The notes: generated by a model not told the origin, from the letters alone. A stretch of DNA of 36,917 bases from an uncultured Treponema sp. (GCA_937885175.1 CAKZZO010000111.1:1-36917), one strand, 5' to 3'. Shown: positions 14,607 through 23,392, numbered from the stretch's first letter. Translations and numbers: made by a program.

Positions 14607-17600
14607 TTACCATCCCCATCCAATAGTAGCAGTAACAGTATCAACATAACCTGCGTTATAGAGATATTTCAAACTGTATGCAGTACCAATTACAAAGTGC
14701 TTGAATACAATGTCAAGGCCAGCCGTGCCTCCAAGGGAAACACCAACAGGCCCGCCACCAACCGAAGTAAAATAAACACCTGGCTTTCCAGCTATATATG
14801 GACGGATTTTTCCAATCATTCCTGACAGCCCCACAACAGCACTCATATTCATAAGGAATATGCTGGTCCTTGTCGCCTGTTTCCTATACGCATCATCCAC
14901 CCCTGTAAACATTGCATCGACATCAAGACCTGCAAACAAATGCCTTCCACCAACAAACATCCACTCCCCTCGCAAATCAAATCCCTGAAAGAATGCACCG
15001 TTTACATATCCCGCAGAAATATAGATGCCTTTTGCACGGGAACGTTGCCCTGATTTTTCGTAACTCTGAGCAGTTTTTTTTGACGAATCGCCATCAGGAG
15101 AAAAATCTTGCGGAGCAGTTTTAACACTTAGTTGAGGAGAAGTTGTGTTTAGTGAACTAGACGACTGTGGTATTTTACTATTTGAAAGCCTCTCAAGTGC
15201 TTTTTTTGCTAATTCATCTCCCTTTTCAGCGGCTTTTTGATATAAATCAACAGCAATTGTGAGATTTTTTTCAACCCCATATCCGTTTTCATACATTATT
15301 CCCAAATTTCGTTGTGCTACCGGGTTTTCCTGAAAGGAGGACTGTCTGAATAATTTAAATGCTTTTTTGAAATCTTTGGAAACACCATATCCATATAGAT
15401 AACATGTGCCCAAAAGATTTTGTGCGCCTGCGTGCTCTGCTATTTCGATTGTTTTCTCTAAATAAGCAATCGCTATTTCATATTCCTTTTCTCTGAAAGC
15501 CTTTTCTCCAAGCGAGTAATTGAATTCAGCGATGCGATTTGTAAGCGATGAATTATAATATTTTTTAGGTGAAAGCCGTTCTCCACCGCCATACAATGAG
15601 AAAGCCGCCCAAAAATACGGATGTGACCACTTTTCACTTTTTCTGAATTCAGATTTTACCGCTTGATAACATTCAGAATATGAAAGCCCCGATTTTCGCT
15701 TTTCATACATTTTGGTCATAAAAACGGCGGTCGCCTCGTCATCAACGCTCCATAAACTCACACCGACATTTCGTCCGCCAGCGACCATAAACGCCCGCGA
15801 TAGTCCTACCATGCCTTCGCCCGCTCGAATTTCGCCAAGACCTGTTTCACAAGCAGAAAGACAAACCATATCAGCATCTAAATTCAGGGCAGTCACTTCG
15901 GGAACAGTCAGATAACCGTCATCATCAGAAACATTTGAAAATTGCCCCGAAACTTCCGAAAATAATACACTCGAAAGTTCCGCAATATCGGTATCAAAAT
16001 AGCCGTGACAGGCAAAATGTAATATCGAATATTGAGTCAAAATACCATCTTTTGAAAATTTTTTTACATTTTTTTCAGTCGCCTTTTCTTGTGAAAAAAC
16101 ATCAATCTGCCCGTCAGAAAAAACATCATTCTGCAAACTAGACAATTCGCTCATCGTATAGGGCAAGTCGCCCCATTCTAACTTTTTTTCATCGAAATAA
16201 TATCCTGGCCCGTTTTTCAATATTTCCGAAACAAGGTATTTCATTTGCGCTTTGTCGGTTTTAACTTTAAATCGACGCTCTGTATTTTCGGCTGTAATTT
16301 TTCGGTCAATTTTTTTACTTTGAGAAGAAAGAATTTTTCGATGCGCGCTTTCAGAAAGGTTCTTGTCGTACCACGCCCCGCCAAAAGCCATTACTTTATT
16401 CGTTTTTTTTTTCGCGCTGTCACCAAGAATAGAACTGATTGAAACGGATGGTGACATAATAATTGCGTATTTTTCACCAAAATCCTTGTCTTTCTCTGAC
16501 TTTCTCAATACATCAAAAGGTAAGAAAGATAAATTCCCGTCTGGAACAATTATAAGTTCCTCCACGCTATCTAAATTTTGCAGCACAGGCTCGATAAGAT
16601 GCGAATATAAAGCGTTGCGTTCTTTTTCAAATTCTTTTTCATCTTCAAGATTCATTATTCCGTTGCGAAGTTTGTTGACTTCCGAAGCATAATCATAACT
16701 TTTATCAAGCGCGACGATTTGTATTTTGTTTTTTGTAAGCACAATGCAACAAGAATTTTGATTTTCTTTCTCGTTTCCTACATTTCCGTATTCATGATTC
16801 CAAAGCACATATTCAAGCACCGCACGATTATCACCGCACCATTTTTGAGCCTCGCTTGCAGTGATAATTTTAGGATTTCGCAGCTCTGCATATTTTGGCA
16901 CTTGTTTTGCAATTTTCTCATCTAAAGATTTAAGTTCTTTTTCCAATTTCGCAAGTTCTTTTGTATTTTCAATGAGAATTTGAGAATTTCGCTCGGAAAG
17001 CGGTTTTTGCTGTTGCTCAGAAATTCGTTTGTTCGCTATTTCAATTCGCTTGTTCAAATCATGAATTTTTTCACGGTCGCTTTCGGAAATGCCTTCAACT
17101 TGCAAGGCGGTCTCCGTACCCAACTGAGCCAAAAAAGCGCGGCTTCGCATGGACTCGGAATATTCAAGTGCCTTGTTTGCCTCGTTTTCTTTTGCCATAA
17201 ACTGCACGGCGTAATAATAAATTGGCAAGATTTCTTTCATAGAATTGTCTTTTGAAAATCCAGAATTTAAGCAAATTTTTTCTGAAATACTGAGCGCAAA
17301 TTCCAATGTCTCGCGGATAAATTTTTTATCAGTGATGTTTTCGTGCGAAAGGATTGTTTTCATACATTGCAGCACAGAAGAATAATTGTTTTCTGTTTTC
17401 CAGCAATCATAGGCTTTTTTCCAATTCGATATTGCCTCTTTTTCATTTCTTCTAGCGTAATACAGTTCTGCAATATTATAATAGACATAGCCAATTTGCG
17501 GCTTATTTTCTTCAAAAAGTTTTTGGTACATAGCAAGCGATTTTTTGTAATAGTCCAGTGCCTTTTGATAATCATTACGACTTTCGTATATGAGTCCGAT

Positions 17601-18710
17601 GGAATTGTAGGCAGTGGCAATCAAAGAATGTTCCGCTACTTCCATTACAGTTGGCACAAGATCGACAACAAGGTGATACATACACATCGAAAAATCAGCA
17701 GGATGATACATTCCGTTGAATTCTGGATAAAACGCGCGGCACTTATTTATCATGTCTTTTGAATTGAATTGAGAGAATCCAGTGCTAAAAGCAGACTTAA
17801 AATCTTCGTCATCTGCAATCTTTTCAAGCCGACCACCTTTTCTGAATTCAGAAAGCGCACTTCCAATAGAAAGCATCATATTAAATGAAGTTGCGTTAAA
17901 AATCTGATTACTTATTATTAGTGTAAAACATGAATTCCAATAGGAAATGGCTTTTTCATACTCGCCTTTTTCCCATAACTGATGAGCAAGATTATGATAA
18001 AAATCAATATTTGACGGATGATTTTCGCCATTTGCGCTCACATTTGATTGCATTGCTTTTTGATAATACGCAAGTGCAATATCATTCTGCCCCATAGCAG
18101 CATAGACATTTCCGATTCCACCGTACACCGTTGCCGTGGCAAAATGGTTTTCCCCAAACTGTCTTTCAAACACTGAAAGAGATTTCGTATAACATTCAAG
18201 AGCTTTTTCAAAATTATCTGTTCGATACAAACAATCCGCGATATTTGTCCGCAAAATCGAAACATTAATATCGTCGGGTTCAGACAATGGTTCTATTATC
18301 GAAAGGGCTTTTTGATAATTTTTCCATGCTTCATCATAATTTTCAAGGTCACTGTACACATTCCCCAATTCATTATACACGCTCGCTGTATCCCTGCTCT
18401 TTTCACCCTCAACTTCGATGTACAGTTTGAGAGATTTATTTAGGTGCATGATTGCTTCTGAGAATTTTCCGATTGAGTAATAGCTGTTTCCTATGGCTTT
18501 CTCAATACCAGCAATTATTTTAGAATCTTTGGGCTTTTGTTTTTCAAGCGTTTTTACAAGCGGTTCTCCTTCTTTGATAACATTCTGATAATCTTTCGAT
18601 TGCCAAAACTCCGCAACAGAATGTATTTTCTGCTGAATTTCATCTGACTGGCAAAAAATTCCTGAAACACAAACAGAAAAAAGAATCGCAAGAATTATTT
18701 TCTTCACCAT
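14607..18710 (-). CDS. Secreted TPR-CHAT-Sel1 protein with outer-membrane-like C-terminal domain
   Basis: 1367 residues. Order: signal peptide (1-20); TPR units from about 70 to 440, including NELGNVYSDLENYDEAWKNY; a helical linker with coiled coil (about 545-605); CHAT caspase-like domain (about 620-1042) with dyad His902 in LHFACHG and Cys954 in VCLSACETG; two Sel1 repeats (about 1094-1165); a Ser/Thr-rich linker; and an amphipathic beta C-terminal domain (about 1228-1367) ending in Trp, as in outer-membrane barrels. CHAT proteases cut specific protein targets, often on a TPR-sensed signal. Most known examples are cytoplasmic, so a periplasmic/outer-membrane one is unusual. Ribosome site GGGAG. 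Codons look A/T-richer than in flanking core genes. Confidence 0.88.
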   Translation of the reverse strand: MVKKIILAILFSVCVSGIFCQSDEIQQKIHSVAEFWQSKDYQNVIKEGEPLVKTLEKQKPKDSKIIAGIEKAIGNSYYSIGKFSEAIMHLNKSLKLYIEVEGEKSRDTASVYNELGNVYSDLENYDEAWKNYQKALSIIEPLSEPDDINVSILRTNIADCLYRTDNFEKALECYTKSLSVFERQFGENHFATATVYGGIGNVYAAMGQNDIALAYYQKAMQSNVSANGENHPSNIDFYHNLAHQLWEKGEYEKAISYWNSCFTLIISNQIFNATSFNMMLSIGSALSEFRKGGRLEKIADDEDFKSAFSTGFSQFNSKDMINKCRAFYPEFNGMYHPADFSMCMYHLVVDLVPTVMEVAEHSLIATAYNSIGLIYESRNDYQKALDYYKKSLAMYQKLFEENKPQIGYVYYNIAELYYARRNEKEAISNWKKAYDCWKTENNYSSVLQCMKTILSHENITDKKFIRETLEFALSISEKICLNSGFSKDNSMKEILPIYYYAVQFMAKENEANKALEYSESMRSRAFLAQLGTETALQVEGISESDREKIHDLNKRIEIANKRISEQQQKPLSERNSQILIENTKELAKLEKELKSLDEKIAKQVPKYAELRNPKIITASEAQKWCGDNRAVLEYVLWNHEYGNVGNEKENQNSCCIVLTKNKIQIVALDKSYDYASEVNKLRNGIMNLEDEKEFEKERNALYSHLIEPVLQNLDSVEELIIVPDGNLSFLPFDVLRKSEKDKDFGEKYAIIMSPSVSISSILGDSAKKKTNKVMAFGGAWYDKNLSESAHRKILSSQSKKIDRKITAENTERRFKVKTDKAQMKYLVSEILKNGPGYYFDEKKLEWGDLPYTMSELSSLQNDVFSDGQIDVFSQEKATEKNVKKFSKDGILTQYSILHFACHGYFDTDIAELSSVLFSEVSGQFSNVSDDDGYLTVPEVTALNLDADMVCLSACETGLGEIRAGEGMVGLSRAFMVAGGRNVGVSLWSVDDEATAVFMTKMYEKRKSGLSYSECYQAVKSEFRKSEKWSHPYFWAAFSLYGGGERLSPKKYYNSSLTNRIAEFNYSLGEKAFREKEYEIAIAYLEKTIEIAEHAGAQNLLGTCYLYGYGVSKDFKKAFKLFRQSSFQENPVAQRNLGIMYENGYGVEKNLTIAVDLYQKAAEKGDELAKKALERLSNSKIPQSSSSLNTTSPQLSVKTAPQDFSPDGDSSKKTAQSYEKSGQRSRAKGIYISAGYVNGAFFQGFDLRGEWMFVGGRHLFAGLDVDAMFTGVDDAYRKQATRTSIFLMNMSAVVGLSGMIGKIRPYIAGKPGVYFTSVGGGPVGVSLGGTAGLDIVFKHFVIGTAYSLKYLYNAGYVDTVTATIGWGW

Positions 18711-18738
18711 AAGATTTTCTCCCTTGCCCTACAAAATG

Positions 18739-19725
18739 CTATTCCACGACCGTGTATGAAATTTTGAATAAACCTGTGTTCACTTTTTCGCCATTGCTCG
18801 CCTTTTTTCTGACTGCGCCCATTCCGCGAGACTTGCTGATAAGTTCGCCTGTATAAAGTCCTTGCACATTTTGATTCGGGAGTCCGTCCAAAGACGATGA
18901 AGCGTGAATTATCAGCTGCTCCGCCCCGAAAATTCCGTTCATTACTTGGTATTCCATATCGCCGTCAGGGAAAATTCGCATTTCGCCAGCGGGAATTAAA
19001 GGATTTTCTACAGGAAGCCAATAAGAATCTTTCTCCGCGTCGATTCCCTGTATCGCAATGTAGGCATCAGAATCAACTGCAATCATAAAACGCACGATGT
19101 CACCGGGATGCAGAATGTTCACAAGATTTCCGTCTGTATCAATCATTGACGCTGTGACCGTAATTTTTCCGTTTGAGGTTTCTTTGACCGCTTTTTCAAA
19201 ATCTTTTTGCACGGTTTTGGAAAATTCAAGATTTTGGGGATATAAACTCAAACCAAGATTTTTAATGGTAGAAGAAGAAATGACCGCATTTTCTGAACAA
19301 ATTTTCTTTCCAGTATGGTCACGCAACGAAAGTTCAAGTTCAATTCGCTCATTTTTTTCAATGTAAATGCCGTCAATCGCATATTTATTTTCATTTGGAT
19401 TCTTTTTTGCAATTATTATTCCAGAATTATGACCGCGTGAAGCCAAAACGACTTTTTCTTGCTCATCAAGGTGTGATGACGACACGACATGAATTCTTCT
19501 GGTATCATTTGCGGCTTTTTCAATCTCACTACGAAACCATTCCGCCACCGTTCCGCACGTATTCGTGTCCGCATACGTAATGAAACCGATTGAAGTTTCA
19601 GCAATTCCGCTTCTCGTTTCAAAAATAACGTTGTCAAATTTCCTGAGAGCGGAACTTATTGTATTTTCTGAATATGCGAAAATCAAAACAAAAGTAAATA
19701 AAATCAAAAATAGTACCCTTTTCAT
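18739..19725 (-). CDS. Exported DUF4384-type protein
   Basis: 328 residues with a signal peptide (MKRVLFLILFTFVLIFAYS). The N-terminal half (about 25-190) resembles FlgO/CsgG-like secreted domains: IGFITYADTNTCGTVAEWF, IHVVSSSHLDEQEKVVL. The C-terminal half (about 195-315) fits DUF4384: ILHPGDIVRFMIAVDSDAYI, WLPVENPLIPAGEMRIFP, and FGAEQLIIHASSSL. DUF4384 domains are commonly linked to caspase-like or CHAT proteins, and this gene ends 28 bases before the CHAT gene. Ribosome site GGGGGAAG. It may sense or present something to the protease, which is inference. Confidence 0.78.
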   Translation of the reverse strand: MKRVLFLILFTFVLIFAYSENTISSALRKFDNVIFETRSGIAETSIGFITYADTNTCGTVAEWFRSEIEKAANDTRRIHVVSSSHLDEQEKVVLASRGHNSGIIIAKKNPNENKYAIDGIYIEKNERIELELSLRDHTGKKICSENAVISSSTIKNLGLSLYPQNLEFSKTVQKDFEKAVKETSNGKITVTASMIDTDGNLVNILHPGDIVRFMIAVDSDAYIAIQGIDAEKDSYWLPVENPLIPAGEMRIFPDGDMEYQVMNGIFGAEQLIIHASSSLDGLPNQNVQGLYTGELISKSRGMGAVRKKASNGEKVNTGLFKISYTVVE

Positions 19726-19743
19726 AAATCTTCCCCCTGCAAA

Positions 19744-21369
19744 TCAGAATTCCTCTTTCCCCACCGCGTTCGTTCGCACCAATGTGCACGGCGCGCACAC
19801 ATTGCCGTCATCGTTCACATTTACTAGCAAGACGACAAAACCGTAATCATCGCGCGAGGTGATTTTTGAAGCGATTTCGTATTTTGCTGTTTGAAAGACA
19901 TTTTCCCAAATCACGCTGCCCGTTTTCGCGTCCACACAGCGAATAAAAGGCTTTCCGCCGTTTCCGAAAGAATCTTTTCCGCCGAGCGAGCCACAAATCA
20001 CCAGTTCGTCAGTTTTTCTATTGATTTTCATATCGGCAATGTAAGAATTCGGCTCGGTCGCCTCGTACAGCACGGAATTTTTTCCATCAGAAGAAGATTT
20101 TACAATGCAAGCAGTCGGCTTTTCCACATTCGCGCTTTCACCCGCCACATACAGATTACCAGCGTCATCGTAGAGTTTTGCATTCACATCTTGCACAAAT
20201 TCAGAATAAGGGGGAATTTCAACAAATTTTTTCTTAGTCAAAGAAAAGTCATGCGTAATTTCAAAAGAAATATAATTTTCTTTCTCATCATAACCAAAAA
20301 CTAAAAAACTGCCGTCACGAGATTTTTCAATTTTGTCAAAACCTAATGTGTCAAGAATTGTAAGCGCCCTTTTCCGTCTGCCGTCCAAATCGTAACAAAG
20401 AAAAATTCCCGTATAATCATCGTGGGCAAGTTGTCCGACCACGCCTATCGTATTTTTATCAAGTAAAGCGCAATCATAAAATTCACTGTCATAATACTTA
20501 ATTTCAGAAGATTTTTTATCTTTTTTGTCTATTAGCCTTGGGTTATACGATTGCGTCCACAATTCCGCTCCGTTTTTGTCTAAGCATTGCACACATCCAG
20601 CATAATATGGGCGATATTTTTCGTCGTAGTCTTTTTCCGTTCCCGCCACAAAAATTTTTCCATCCGCTTGTCGTATTGCACGGACAATTTGATTTTTATT
20701 AAAATCCTTGTGCCATAATTTTTCTTTAAGAAGATGAATTGGTCGGGCATCTTTCAAAAGGCATTTTTTGCCATCAACAATATAGTTATAGACATAGCCT
20801 TTTGCAAACTGAAAGCGCAATGGGTATTTTTTGCCGTTATTTTCGTTCGCAACAAAAAGATTTTCCGCTGTATCAAGACTTGCCACCGCACTCGCGCCCG
20901 CCGCAATTGAATACACGCTTTTCACTAAATCGCGCCGACCGTTTACAGCTCCGCTTTCAACACATGGAAAAATCCCCCGTTTTGAATTTTGAAGCTGAAT
21001 GGCAGCGTTCGACTGATTCTGTATCATCACATAGCAAGCGAACGCAGAATTTTGCGCGGGATTTTCGATTTTGAGGATTTTCTGATTGTCAATGACTGAT
21101 TTTTTTTCAGAATGAACATACCAAGCCGAAGCAGTGAGCGGGATTTTGTATTCTACCGTCCAACCGTCATAAAGCACGGAAGTGTGAAGCGGAAATTTAT
21201 GACTTTCCGATTTTCCCGAAGCGAGCGAAAGCCCATCAATCGTGATTTCAAAATCAGATTCGTTCTGCACAAGACAAGGAAAAGTGTTGTCTACAGGACT
21301 TTCTTCCTTTTTCGCAAATGCAAGCGAGAAGCTAAAAATCAAAAACAGAAAAAATAGATTTTTCTTCAT
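19744..21369 (-). CDS. Exported beta-propeller (PQQ-like) protein
   Basis: 541 residues with a signal peptide (MKKNLFFLFLIFSFSLAFA). The first part (about 25-210) is a beta-rich domain related in layout to the lipoprotein encoded just upstream (NESDFEITIDG and VYNYIVDGKKCLLKDARPI match its counterparts). From about 215 on there are propeller-type blades: VRAIRQADGKIFVAGTEKD, CVQCLDKNGAELWTQSY, LYDDAGNLYVAGES and CVDAKTGSVIWENVF. Such propellers usually bind proteins or ligands. No clear Shine-Dalgarno is seen, and an intrinsic terminator-like hairpin sits just before it. Its stop is 18 bases before the DUF4384 gene. Confidence 0.75.
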   Translation of the reverse strand: MKKNLFFLFLIFSFSLAFAKKEESPVDNTFPCLVQNESDFEITIDGLSLASGKSESHKFPLHTSVLYDGWTVEYKIPLTASAWYVHSEKKSVIDNQKILKIENPAQNSAFACYVMIQNQSNAAIQLQNSKRGIFPCVESGAVNGRRDLVKSVYSIAAGASAVASLDTAENLFVANENNGKKYPLRFQFAKGYVYNYIVDGKKCLLKDARPIHLLKEKLWHKDFNKNQIVRAIRQADGKIFVAGTEKDYDEKYRPYYAGCVQCLDKNGAELWTQSYNPRLIDKKDKKSSEIKYYDSEFYDCALLDKNTIGVVGQLAHDDYTGIFLCYDLDGRRKRALTILDTLGFDKIEKSRDGSFLVFGYDEKENYISFEITHDFSLTKKKFVEIPPYSEFVQDVNAKLYDDAGNLYVAGESANVEKPTACIVKSSSDGKNSVLYEATEPNSYIADMKINRKTDELVICGSLGGKDSFGNGGKPFIRCVDAKTGSVIWENVFQTAKYEIASKITSRDDYGFVVLLVNVNDDGNVCAPCTLVRTNAVGKEEF

Positions 21370-21379
21370 TCAAATCGTC

Positions 21380-21426
21380 AAAAAAACATAAGAATCCCAC
21401 CGTGCACAAGCACGGCAGAATTCTTC
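21380..21426 (-). terminator. Strong hairpin terminator or attenuator between two cluster genes
   Basis: On the minus strand the sequence forms an arm AAGAAT..., inner stem CCGTGC-TTGT-GCACGG (21415-21400) and a closing ATTCTT, followed by a GTTTTTTT run (21386-21380). It lies between the lipoprotein stop (21435) and the propeller start (21369). No independent promoter is obvious before the propeller gene, so partial read-through may set expression of the genes behind it. Confidence 0.65.
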
Positions 21427-21434
21427 AAATAAAA

Positions 21435-22541
21435 TTATTCACCGAAAAGAGAAATACGGGCATCTTCCACGAGAGATTTTTTACCGACCTCGCGTATGTC
21501 GTATTCGTATGTACCATTCATACTAGTGATGGTAAGATCGTATACATACCCTGGTTTAAAAGTATATTTTGTGATATTGACAGTTCCTGCTGCAGGAGCA
21601 ATATTGCAATATAGATTGGAGTAAAGATTTCCATCACTATTGCGAACTTCCAATTCATAGGTATCTATTCTTCCTGCCTCCGTCGCAAGAAATCCCTTAT
21701 CATTTCTTAATTCTTCGCCACCGCTTTTAAATTCCAGCGTTTTTCTAGTGTCATTATGCAAATTGACAAAAGCAACTTTATACCCAACTTTACTTGGGTC
21801 ATTCGGTCCGTTCCATACAAATTCATTTATGCGGGAAGTACCAACTGGCTTCGGAATCACAGACTCTCCATCTGCACCGTCACCAGGCAGCGATGTTTTA
21901 TCTCCAGTTCTTGGGTCTACATAAATGAATGTCGGATATATATCAATTGCATGCCCATCAGGATCTTGTGCAAGAAAAATTCTTTTGTGCCGTTGAAGCG
22001 GTGGTAAAGTTCCAATGATTTCGCCTTGTGCAAGATTTCCTTTTCGCAATTCAAGGACAAAATTAGGTGACATGTTACTGACATAGATACAAGTCTGCTG
22101 CTGAGCATCAACTCCATTGTAAATGCTCACACAAATTCTGTCGTTAGAATCTGTTAAATCATAGACAACCAATCCTGTCCATACGACATCTTCTTCCGTA
22201 ATTCGTGCTTTCCCTTTGTAATTTTCATAATTAGCCGCACGGATAAGAAGTGAGCCCTTGCTGGGAATCCCAGAAATTTTTGACAAATCAAATGTACTCG
22301 CAGCATTTTTGCGGATTCCACCAAGCAATGCATTCTTTTCTACTCTACCTGCAAAGATAACCAATTCGCTACTCGTCTCATTATTTACAATAAGTGAACC
22401 CGATTTGTTCTCAAAATTCACTTCCTTGCTCTTCAACTCGACAGGTTCACTGCCTTTTGCCGTCTGATTCGTTGAACCGCACGAGGCAATCATCATCGCA
22501 AGAGCGAAGCCAGCACCAATCTTAAAAATTTTCCTTACCAT
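21435..22541 (-). CDS. Lipoprotein at head of the CHAT cluster
   Basis: 368 residues. Signal peptide with lipobox MMIASC (Cys about 21). The body is beta-rich: SGSLIVNNETSSELVIFAG, CIYVSNMSPNFVLELRKG and KAFVN-type strands, with a charged loop (DPRTGDKTSLPGDGADGES) in the middle. The closing block (GYVYDLTITSMNGTYEYDI, then KKSLVEDARISLF) resembles the N-terminal domain of the propeller protein. A pairing of a lipid-anchored receptor and soluble partner would fit but is not shown. AAGGAG lies 9 bases before the ATG. I do not recognise the family. Confidence 0.72.
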   Translation of the reverse strand: MVRKIFKIGAGFALAMMIASCGSTNQTAKGSEPVELKSKEVNFENKSGSLIVNNETSSELVIFAGRVEKNALLGGIRKNAASTFDLSKISGIPSKGSLLIRAANYENYKGKARITEEDVVWTGLVVYDLTDSNDRICVSIYNGVDAQQQTCIYVSNMSPNFVLELRKGNLAQGEIIGTLPPLQRHKRIFLAQDPDGHAIDIYPTFIYVDPRTGDKTSLPGDGADGESVIPKPVGTSRINEFVWNGPNDPSKVGYKVAFVNLHNDTRKTLEFKSGGEELRNDKGFLATEAGRIDTYELEVRNSDGNLYSNLYCNIAPAAGTVNITKYTFKPGYVYDLTITSMNGTYEYDIREVGKKSLVEDARISLFGE

Positions 22542-22589
22542 AATAGAATCTCCTTATATAATGATTGTAAAGTCTTTATTTATATGTAG

Positions 22590-22794
22590 TTACCGTCCTT
22601 TTAATCGGGCAACTGCCTTTTTTGCTTCCTCCACACCTTGTGCCGCAGCTTTTCTGTATAAATCTAAAGCAGTATCAATATTCTTTTCCACGACTTTTCA
22701 TTCTTCGTACATAGTTCCAAGCCAATTGTGCAAACAGCAAACTTCCAAGTGCTAAAAAAACACTCGCACCAACAATACCCCTTGACATCCTCAT
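22590..22794 (-). pseudogene. Broken Sel1-repeat gene
   Basis: An ATG at 22794 with GGAG upstream starts a signal-peptide-like run (GIVGASVFLALGSLLFA) that ends at a TGA after 38 codons. Another frame carries NWLGTMYEE, an in-frame TGA (complement of 22698-22700), then a Sel1 half-repeat VVEKNIDTALDLYRKAA, ending KKAVARLKGR and stop at 22590. Both a frameshift and a nonsense codon separate the parts. The Sel1 text closely matches GVEKNLTIAVDLYQKAAEKG of the CHAT protein, so it is probably a relic of a paralogous partner gene. Confidence 0.75.
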
Positions 22795-22819
22795 ACCTAT
22801 CATCTCCTACAAAAATGCT

Positions 22820-22825
22820 ATTATA
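22820..22825 (-). promoter_or_regulatory. Candidate -10 for the CHAT cluster
   Basis: Minus strand TATAAT (22825-22820) lies about 25 bases before the Sel1 relic start and is the best -10 for the whole minus-strand cluster. The -35 is weak. It sits beside the repeated operator-like element. Confidence 0.4.
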
Positions 22826-22841
22826 TACACTACAGAGTATG

Positions 22842-22917
22842 ACTATAGTAGTATTATAACATTGTATATGATTTTATTCCGACTGTAAAGGTAAAGATAG
22901 TACTAAAGTGGTATTTT
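22842..22917. promoter_or_regulatory. Repeated operator-like element between divergent genes
   Basis: ACTATAGTAGTATTAT (22842-22857) and ACTAAAGTGGTATTTT (22902-22917) agree at about 13 of 16 positions and start 60 bp apart, on one side of the helix. The first contains the perfect palindrome ACTATAGT. They lie between the Cro/CI regulator and the minus-strand cluster, a usual place for autoregulatory operators. Confidence 0.5.
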
Positions 22918-23280
22918 ATGAATATGGACTTTAGGACAAGACTAAGGGAGCAGATTGAATACATTGGATTGCTCGACAAGGAGGTTGCCGAACGCGCGGG
23001 AATCACAAAACACGCCATGGATACATACGTTGGCTCCCGCGCCTGTATGCCTGCCGCAGATATTGCAGTACGCCTCGCAAAAGTTCTTGGTGTTTCAGTC
23101 GAATGGCTCGTAGACGGAAAACAAGCGCGTCCTTCTGACCCAAACACACAAAATGACATTGACCCCGACACGCATTCGCTCATCCGCTATTTTTCTTCCC
23201 TTTCCCCGCACGACAAAAAAATCCTGCTCACCCTCGCCAAAACAATGTACGACACCGAGCGGAACTCCGTAAAAAAATAA
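22918..23280 (+). CDS. Cro/CI-type HTH transcriptional regulator
   Basis: 120 residues. The N-terminal HTH_3 domain (about 7-64) has DKEVAERAGITKHAMDTYVG and ADIAVRLAKVLGVSVEWLVDG. The C-terminal part ends KKILLTLAKTMYDTERNSVK. No effector domain is seen. It is divergent from the CHAT cluster and close to the repeated element, so it may regulate that cluster and itself (inference). An ATG two codons downstream (22924) has a TATTTT 6 nt before it and could be a leaderless start. Its 3' end plus terminator recurs at 24886. Confidence 0.85.
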   Translation: MNMDFRTRLREQIEYIGLLDKEVAERAGITKHAMDTYVGSRACMPAADIAVRLAKVLGVSVEWLVDGKQARPSDPNTQNDIDPDTHSLIRYFSSLSPHDKKILLTLAKTMYDTERNSVKK

Positions 23281-23380
23281 AAAAAAGAGGAAAGGACACC
23301 TTTTGCAAAAGGATTTCCTTTCCTCTTTCAATCTCTTTTTCTTCCAAAAACTACAGCGTTGCGATTGTGCGCTCAATACG
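23222..23380. repeat. Direct repeat, copy 1 (regulator 3' end + terminator + gltX 3' end)
   Basis: About 159 bp, nearly identical to 24886-25043 with a few substitutions and one indel in an A run. It contains the last ~18 codons of the HTH gene, a terminator and the last codons of gltX. Confidence 0.9.
23284..23328. terminator. Bidirectional terminator, copy 1
   Basis: AAAGAGGAAAGG (23284-23295) pairs perfectly with CCTTTCCTCTTT (23317-23328); the loop holds another palindrome, CCTTTTGCAAAAGG. A and T runs on both sides allow termination in either direction. Confidence 0.85.
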
Positions 23381-23392
23381 GGCAAGAGATTT
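23351..23392 (-). pseudogene. gltX 3'-end fragment (13 codons plus stop)
   Basis: The minus strand reads KSLARIERTIATL and stop, the exact C-terminus of the intact gltX. The distal ~30 bases are identical to gltX, but the codons for Ser, Leu and Ala differ only synonymously (TCT CTT GCC against TCA CTG GCA). It therefore looks like the tail of a diverged gltX copy, not a recent duplicate. Confidence 0.8.
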
